This document shows, piece by piece, positions 6,147 to 10,385 of a stretch of DNA of 10,385 bases (positions are counted from its first letter, which is position 1; every line of letters starts with the position of its first letter). This stretch comes from Actinomycetes bacterium. GTDB lineage: Bacteria; Actinomycetota; Thermoleophilia; Solirubrobacterales; 70-9. Made by a program: the position numbers and the translations under genes. The DNA is taken from NCBI GenBank assembly GCA_023436605.1, contig JAEZIQ010000044.1, positions 1 through 10,385 of the forward strand. Reading direction: 5' to 3'. The notes beneath the pieces are model-generated. The model was not told the origin of the DNA and made no database searches. It saw nothing but the letters and a program-made list of their open reading frames with translations.

Positions 6147-7445
6147 TCAGGTCGGAAGAGAAGCCGGAAGGATCTTCACCGTAGCCGCGAAGACCCTGGT
6201 CTTTGCGCCAGGCGTGAACTGTGGGCTCGGGTTCGCTGTTCCGAGTTTGATTCGGAGGCATAGCCGCTTTCCTGCGGCCCGGACCTTCTTCCGGGCGACC
6301 CCCCGGAAAGTCTTGACTCTTACCTTGTAGCGACGGCCGGTGACGAACCGGCGTGGCGTGCAGACGGTCGTCCGGCCACTGCCGGAGATCGCCAGCCCGT
6401 TCGGCCCGAGTACGTCGAGGCGGCTGAACTCCATGGCTCGTCGCTCCATTCGCACGCGCCAGCCGAAAACGCCGTAGTCGCGGGCCACCGTCCGGTACGA
6501 GAACCGTCGCGGGTCCGGGCGAGGTGACGCGAACACCTTGCGGCTCCAGATGATTACTTCCCGCAGCTCGCGGGACCACTGGTCCCAGGTGTGGCCGGCC
6601 GGACCGTAGTCATGCCAGCGATGAGGGATCCCGAGCCGGTCGAGCTCGCCGTGGAGCGAGAGCGACATTCGGTGGACCACGAACTCAACCGGGTCGAACG
6701 GATCCTCGGGAACCCTGGGCTGGCCGTTGCCACTGTGAAGGGACAGTCGGACCGGACGGAGGTTCACGGCGAGATCGAAGGGGTTGTCTCCCCGCCAGCG
6801 AACCTGTTCGCTCTCCCAGGGTCCGTAAACCAGGTCCGGCGTGACTTCCCGCAACGCGGCGTCACGGTAGTCGACGGCCCCGGAGAGCGAGGCCGCTGCG
6901 CCGAAGAGGTCGGGACGCAGAGCCGCGTACCTGATTGCCCCACCCCCACCCATGGATATTCCCGCGATCGCCCGGCCCGAGCGGGTGCCGATCGTCCGGT
7001 ATTGGTCGTCGATCCATTCGATCAGTTGTCCCAGGTGGAAGTCCCGCCAGCGCCTGGGACCATCGGAGGCCGGGGTGATCCAGTTCGCATAGCCGCCGAT
7101 CGGGCCGCTGTCGGGCATCACCAGAATCATGTTCCGCCTCTCGGCAACGGCCGCCACGAGTCCCTTGTCGGTCAGGGACCGGTAGTCGTCGATCGCCCCG
7201 TGGAGCAGGTAGAGGACCGGGTAGTTGCGACTCGATTTCCCGTATCCCGGCGGCAGCAACACCCTGACCGACGGCTCTACTCCCAGGGCCGGCGTACGGA
7301 AGCGATGATCGACCATGCCACCGTCCGGTTGAGTGGACTCAACCAGTTCGAGGCCGGAGTTTGAAGTGTCGGACGCTCCTGCAGGTCCGGTGAGCGCCGC
7401 CAGACAGACGGCGAGAACGAGCCCGATACGCCGGGCCGTTCTCAT
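6147..7445 (-). CDS. Secreted esterase-D/antigen-85-type alpha/beta hydrolase with C-terminal extension
   Basis: The protein has 432 residues from the ATG chosen. A signal peptide covers about residues 1-25 (MRTARRIGLVLAVCLAALTG, then PAGA). The esterase (PF00756-like) domain spans about 45-305. It shows VRVLLPPGY, the oxyanion-side YLLHGAIDDY, the nucleophile elbow GISMGGGGA (Ser164) and a C-terminal GHTWDQW carrying the probable catalytic His285. The acid residue is less certain and probably lies near 245-255 (VPEDPFD). Relatives include feruloyl and acetyl-xylan esterases, S-formylglutathione hydrolase and mycolyltransferases. Together with the upstream glycosidase, a role in removing acyl groups from a carbohydrate is plausible but inferred. 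Residues about 315-432 form an extra basic module with two cysteines (362 and 396) that I do not recognise. The ATG overlaps the upstream stop as ATGA, favouring it over the in-frame TTG at 7454. Confidence 0.87.
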   Translation of the reverse strand: MRTARRIGLVLAVCLAALTGPAGASDTSNSGLELVESTQPDGGMVDHRFRTPALGVEPSVRVLLPPGYGKSSRNYPVLYLLHGAIDDYRSLTDKGLVAAVAERRNMILVMPDSGPIGGYANWITPASDGPRRWRDFHLGQLIEWIDDQYRTIGTRSGRAIAGISMGGGGAIRYAALRPDLFGAAASLSGAVDYRDAALREVTPDLVYGPWESEQVRWRGDNPFDLAVNLRPVRLSLHSGNGQPRVPEDPFDPVEFVVHRMSLSLHGELDRLGIPHRWHDYGPAGHTWDQWSRELREVIIWSRKVFASPRPDPRRFSYRTVARDYGVFGWRVRMERRAMEFSRLDVLGPNGLAISGSGRTTVCTPRRFVTGRRYKVRVKTFRGVARKKVRAAGKRLCLRIKLGTANPSPQFTPGAKTRVFAATVKILPASLPT

Positions 7446-9634
7446 CGCCGGCAACCGGGCAGGCCGATCTTGCGGCGGGCCTTGATCGCCTGGGAGGAGG
7501 TACCGAGCAGTACTTCGGCACAGCCCCGGGGCGTTTTCCAGCCTTCACCGGGTTTGAACACCTGCGCTTCCCGTGCGAGTATCGGGATCGTCACCGTTCG
7601 GGCCTTGCCCGGAGCGAGACGGAGCCGGGCGAAACCAGCAAGTTTGGGACTCGCTTTCGACCTGTCCGGTAGCCGCAGGTAGAGCTGCGGGACGGCGACT
7701 CCGGGCCGGCGGCCCAGGTTCTGGACCCGGAACCGGAGACGGGCGATGTTGCCCTTCCCCCCGGGAAGCACCGTCGGCTTACCCAGCCGGAAACGCGTGT
7801 AGGAGAGCCCATGGCCGAACGCAAAGGCGGGTTTGACTCCCCGCTTCAGGTACGAGCGGTAACCGACTTCCACCCCGTCCCTGTAGCGCAGCACGTCATC
7901 GACACCGGGATAGAGCCAGCTGTCACCGGCGGTCGGCAACTGCGACTCCCTTTGCGGGAACGTGGCCGGGAGCCGGCCGCCCGGGTCGGTCTGTCCGAAC
8001 AGGACTCTGGCGATGGCTGCACCACCGCGGCTTCCCGGGTACCAGGCTTCGAGCAGACCGGCGACGCTGCCGCGCCACGGGGTCAGCACCGGCCCACCGG
8101 TTTCCAGCACGACCACGGTCTTCCGGTTGGCTTTGGCCACCTTCCGGATCAGCTCATCCTGATCGCCGTATACCGGCGGACAGTCGAGCTTGAGACAGCG
8201 GCGGTCGACCCCTTCGGTCAGGTAGTCGGGAGCGAACACGACCGCGACCTGGGCCCCGGACGCCGCTTCAACCGCGGCTTCAGGGTCGGTGCCAGGCACC
8301 GCCTCCACCCTGGTCCCCGACCTGACGATCTTCTTGATCGCCGACAGCGGCGAGGTGTAGCTGAACGGTTCGACGTCGGAGGAACCGCCTCCGGTCACGA
8401 AGCTGTCCACCCCGGCGCCGATCAAGGCGACCGATTTCAGGCGCTTCCGGTTAAGCGGAAGCAAGCCGTCGTTCTTCATCAGGACGATCGAGTTCTCCGA
8501 CACCTGCTGGGCCACGTTGGCGTGAGCCCGCTTGGCAATCAGAGCGTCGTCATCCGGATGGGCCGGCCGGTCGGCGACCCCGAAACGGAAGACCGTTTCC
8601 AGGTAAGCCAGCGCGGCCCGATCGACCTGGGCCATCGTTGCCTTGCCGTCGGCCAGGGCCGCTTCGATCGCGGCCGGTCCGTAGAGGGTCCCGGGCCAGG
8701 GCTCGAAGTCGAGCCCTCCTTTCAGCGAGGCGGCTGTGTCGTGGACCGCACCGTAGTCGGCGCTGACCATTCCCCGGAAACCGAAGGTCCGTCGCAGGTA
8801 GTGGTCGAGCAGATCCCGGTTCTCGCAGGCGTAGTGGCCGTTGACCCGATTGTAGGCACACATGACTGAACCTACCCCGGCCTTGATCGCGGCCTCGAAG
8901 GGCTTGAGGTAGACCTCACGCAGAGTCCTGGCGTCAACCCTGGCGTCGACGTCGAAACGGCTGCCACTGGTGGCCAGCCCGCCGAGGGCAACGGTCGGAT
9001 CTCCTGGCCGGGCCTGATCGGCGAGTTTGCCGCCGAACCCCTCCTGGTTGTTCATCGCGAAGTGCTTGGCGGTGGCGATGACGCCCTGGGCCTGGGCCCC
9101 TTTGACCCACGGAACTCCGAGCCGGGTGGTCAGCAGCGGGTCTTCACCAAAGGTCTCGTAGGCACGACCGGCCAGGGGAGTCCGCAGGATGTCGAGCGTC
9201 GGAGCGAAGAGCACGTCGTTGCCCTTCTTCTTGACTTCATCGGCGATTGTCGCGCCGTACCTGCGGGCCAGGTCGGGCGAGAAGGTCGCGCCGAGGGCCA
9301 GCGGCGAGGGCATCGCGGTCGCGTGGCCGTTCGAGGCGCCGACCGGACCGTCGCTGAAGTAGAGCGGAGGCAAGCCCACCCGGTCGATCCCGTTCGAGGT
9401 TCCGGTGTGTTCGATGTCGAGGATTCCGGTCGGATCGTCACCTCCGAGCAGACCGATCCTCTCGGCCGCGGTGAGCTCCGCCAGCAGCAGCTTCGCTCTC
9501 GCCTGGGGAGTAAGGGAGGTGTCACACCAGGGCCGCTCGGCCGGGTTGCCACACCGGCCGGCCGCCCCGGCGGAGGCGGGCATCAACACGGCAGCAATCG
9601 CCAGGGCGACCAACAGCAGCACCGACCTACGCAT
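7442..9634 (-). CDS. Secreted glycoside hydrolase family 3 (beta-glucosidase/beta-xylosidase-like)
   Basis: GH3 enzymes release sugars from the non-reducing ends of beta-glycosides by a retaining mechanism. The 730-residue protein is full length. A signal peptide ends near SAGAA (about 25). The N-terminal barrel carries FSDGPVGA (93-100), RAYETFGEDP (157-166), KHFAMNNQE (190-198) and GFRGMVSADYGA (285-296), with Asp293 as the expected nucleophile. The second domain contains ENSIVLMKNDGLLPL and GGGSSDVEPF, with Glu474 in TEGVDR as the likely acid/base. FGHGLSYTRF (607-616) leads into a C-terminal fibronectin-III-like domain (about 628-710). Two cysteines (480 and 485) sit in a loop right after the presumed acid/base and may form a disulfide. 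The ATG follows GAGGGAGG (9639-9646), which fills the 12-base gap after tetR. Substrate specificity cannot be read from the motifs. Confidence 0.95.
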   Translation of the reverse strand: MRRSVLLLVALAIAAVLMPASAGAAGRCGNPAERPWCDTSLTPQARAKLLLAELTAAERIGLLGGDDPTGILDIEHTGTSNGIDRVGLPPLYFSDGPVGASNGHATAMPSPLALGATFSPDLARRYGATIADEVKKKGNDVLFAPTLDILRTPLAGRAYETFGEDPLLTTRLGVPWVKGAQAQGVIATAKHFAMNNQEGFGGKLADQARPGDPTVALGGLATSGSRFDVDARVDARTLREVYLKPFEAAIKAGVGSVMCAYNRVNGHYACENRDLLDHYLRRTFGFRGMVSADYGAVHDTAASLKGGLDFEPWPGTLYGPAAIEAALADGKATMAQVDRAALAYLETVFRFGVADRPAHPDDDALIAKRAHANVAQQVSENSIVLMKNDGLLPLNRKRLKSVALIGAGVDSFVTGGGSSDVEPFSYTSPLSAIKKIVRSGTRVEAVPGTDPEAAVEAASGAQVAVVFAPDYLTEGVDRRCLKLDCPPVYGDQDELIRKVAKANRKTVVVLETGGPVLTPWRGSVAGLLEAWYPGSRGGAAIARVLFGQTDPGGRLPATFPQRESQLPTAGDSWLYPGVDDVLRYRDGVEVGYRSYLKRGVKPAFAFGHGLSYTRFRLGKPTVLPGGKGNIARLRFRVQNLGRRPGVAVPQLYLRLPDRSKASPKLAGFARLRLAPGKARTVTIPILAREAQVFKPGEGWKTPRGCAEVLLGTSSQAIKARRKIGLPGCRR

Positions 9635-9646
9635 TTTTCCTCCCTC

Positions 9647-10264
9647 TCACTTTCCGTTCAGCACGGCCGCTATCGCGCCAGACGCCATCGCGTAGTGGCT
9701 CGCAACAATCTCAACCCGGGGTATCGCAGTTGATTCGGTCCAGTACCGGGCGAGGTGTTCTCCCTGCCCGACCAGGCCGGCCGCCAGCATCAGCAGTTGC
9801 TGCGGCGAAACTCTTTCGGCGGCGGGACCGACCACGCGGGTGATCATCCCTGCCACGGCTGCCGCGTTTCGGTCTCGCATCCGGTTAACCGCCGCGGCGG
9901 AAGCGTCGCCGTAAAGCAGCCAGCTCCGGTCCCGGTTGGCCTCCATGTAGTCGAAGTACTCGTCGATGAAGTTACGGAGGGGGTCGGGCCCGCCACGGTC
10001 GATGGCAGCCTCGAGTCGATCGAAGAGATCGGCCCGGGCCTGCTCCACACAGGCGTCATAAAGCTCTTCCTTCGAGCTGTAGTGCTCGTAGAGGAGTCCT
10101 TTGGTCACCCCGCATTCGGCGGCGACGTCACTCATCGACACTCCGCGGAAACCACGATCGCCGAAAACCTTGAGACCCGCCTCGATGATCCGGCGCTGGC
10201 GCTCGTCGCGGGACAGTCGAGTACGGCGGGGCGTCCCGGCCGACACTTCGTCCACAGGCGTCAC
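9647..10264 (-). CDS. TetR-family transcriptional regulator
   Basis: This 205-residue protein has a typical TetR N-terminal DNA-binding domain (about 20-70): RRIIEAGLKVFGDRGFRGVS, then the helix-turn-helix VSMSDVAAECGVTKGLLYEH and YSSKEELYDAC. The C-terminal domain (about 75-205) is helical and should bind an unknown small-molecule ligand and mediate dimerisation. The GTG start at 10262-10264 is supported by GGAGGAG at 10269-10275. It is the first gene of a probable operon with the GH3 hydrolase (12-base gap) and esterase, and lies just downstream of a palindromic operator-like site. It therefore probably represses itself and the two enzymes. The ligand may be a product or substrate of those enzymes, but nothing in the sequence shows it. 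Confidence 0.93.
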   Translation of the reverse strand: MTPVDEVSAGTPRRTRLSRDERQRRIIEAGLKVFGDRGFRGVSMSDVAAECGVTKGLLYEHYSSKEELYDACVEQARADLFDRLEAAIDRGGPDPLRNFIDEYFDYMEANRDRSWLLYGDASAAAVNRMRDRNAAAVAGMITRVVGPAAERVSPQQLLMLAAGLVGQGEHLARYWTESTAIPRVEIVASHYAMASGAIAAVLNGK

Positions 10265-10289
10265 AACTCTCCTCCGATCCCTGCTACTG

Positions 10290-10302
10290 ACTGACGGTCA
10301 GT
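10290..10302. promoter_or_regulatory. Palindromic operator candidate for the TetR regulator
   Basis: ACTGAC-G-GTCAGT is a perfect six-base inverted repeat around one central base. The left arm is also directly repeated (ACTGACTGAC, 10286-10295). It lies 26 bases upstream of the tetR start, between the -10 candidate and the ribosome site, where bound repressor would block initiation. Its form and position fit TetR-family autoregulation. The assignment to this protein is inference. Confidence 0.68.
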
Positions 10303-10307
10303 TACCG

Positions 10308-10336
10308 AGTTTACATGACCCGGGTGATGCACCGGT
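10308..10336 (-). promoter_or_regulatory. Candidate promoter for the tetR-GH3-esterase operon
   Basis: On the minus strand TAAACT (10313-10308) is a reasonable -10 box. With a 17-base spacer the -35 position would read TACCGG, a poor match, so the promoter is weak or activator-free only by assumption. A start site about seven bases downstream would fall inside the palindrome at 10290-10302. Confidence 0.4.
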
Positions 10337-10385
10337 AGGTGGCGCCCCCATGGCCCGCGGGCGTCACCGGTACGCTGGCCGACGA
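10337..10385. other. Short upstream stretch at window edge, no gene assigned
   Basis: Nothing certain is seen here. On the plus strand GGTACGCT (10371-10378) resembles an actinobacterial -10 element (TACGCT), which could serve a gene beginning beyond the window, but no -35 match was found. An ATG at 10348-10350 opens a frame to the edge and has no visible ribosome site. Confidence 0.2.

Noticed and set aside
6136..6147. Bidirectional terminator between the convergent Big_2 and esterase genes
   Set aside because: ACCGCGCGGT (6138-6147) is a palindrome, but it is too short, has no loop and lacks a T tract on either strand.
7446..7454. TTG start nine bases upstream for the esterase
   Set aside because: The ATG at 7445 makes the usual ATGA stop-start overlap with the GH3 gene and begins a normal signal peptide; the TTG has no better ribosome site.
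7811..8869. Plus-strand open frame of 352 codons opposite the GH3 gene
   Set aside because: Antisense to conserved GH3 motifs. No signal, domain or start context supports it.
1..10385. CRISPR array, tRNA, transposon or phage module
   Set aside because: No regularly spaced repeats, cloverleaf-like segments, transposase or integrase motifs, or terminal inverted repeats were seen.

Overview
The window is about two-thirds GC and nearly all coding. Every confident gene except one is read from the minus strand. The right-to-left order rpmI, rplT, SpoU-family methyltransferase, pheS, pheT, argC is the translation/arginine neighbourhood familiar from actinobacteria such as Mycobacterium and Streptomyces. 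With the high GC, GTG starts and secreted proteins, this suggests an actinobacterium. A Thermoleophilia/Solirubrobacterales-like lineage is my guess from style, not a demonstrated placement.

Positions 1-5291 hold the conserved block: a 5'-terminal fragment of argC cut by the window edge, pheT and pheS (the two subunits of phenylalanyl-tRNA synthetase), an rRNA-type 2'-O-methyltransferase, ribosomal protein L20 and ribosomal protein L35. The genes are tightly packed. pheS/pheT share an ATGA overlap, pheT/argC share eight bases, and rpmI/rplT abut as TAAATG. A strong hairpin with a U-rich tail follows rplT and probably terminates or attenuates transcription before the methyltransferase. infC, the usual first gene of this block, is not present; a divergent gene sits where it would be expected.

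Positions 5292-5430 are a divergent intergenic region with a -10-like CATAAT, a perfect GCCGCC/GGCGGC hairpin and a nine-codon mini-ORF. They lead into the only plus-strand gene (5431-6135), a small exported protein with one Big_2 immunoglobulin-like domain and an unassigned C-terminal domain.

Positions 6147-10302 look like one accessory operon on the minus strand: a TetR-family regulator, a secreted family 3 glycoside hydrolase and a secreted esterase-D/antigen-85-type alpha/beta hydrolase with an unassigned C-terminal module. TetR and the hydrolase are 12 bases apart, and the hydrolase and esterase overlap as ATGA. A 13-base palindrome in the tetR promoter region is a plausible autoregulatory operator. 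The simplest reading is a regulated pair of secreted enzymes acting on a glycoside or esterified polysaccharide. The substrate and inducer cannot be read from the sequence. I see no tRNA, rRNA, CRISPR array, insertion sequence or phage gene.
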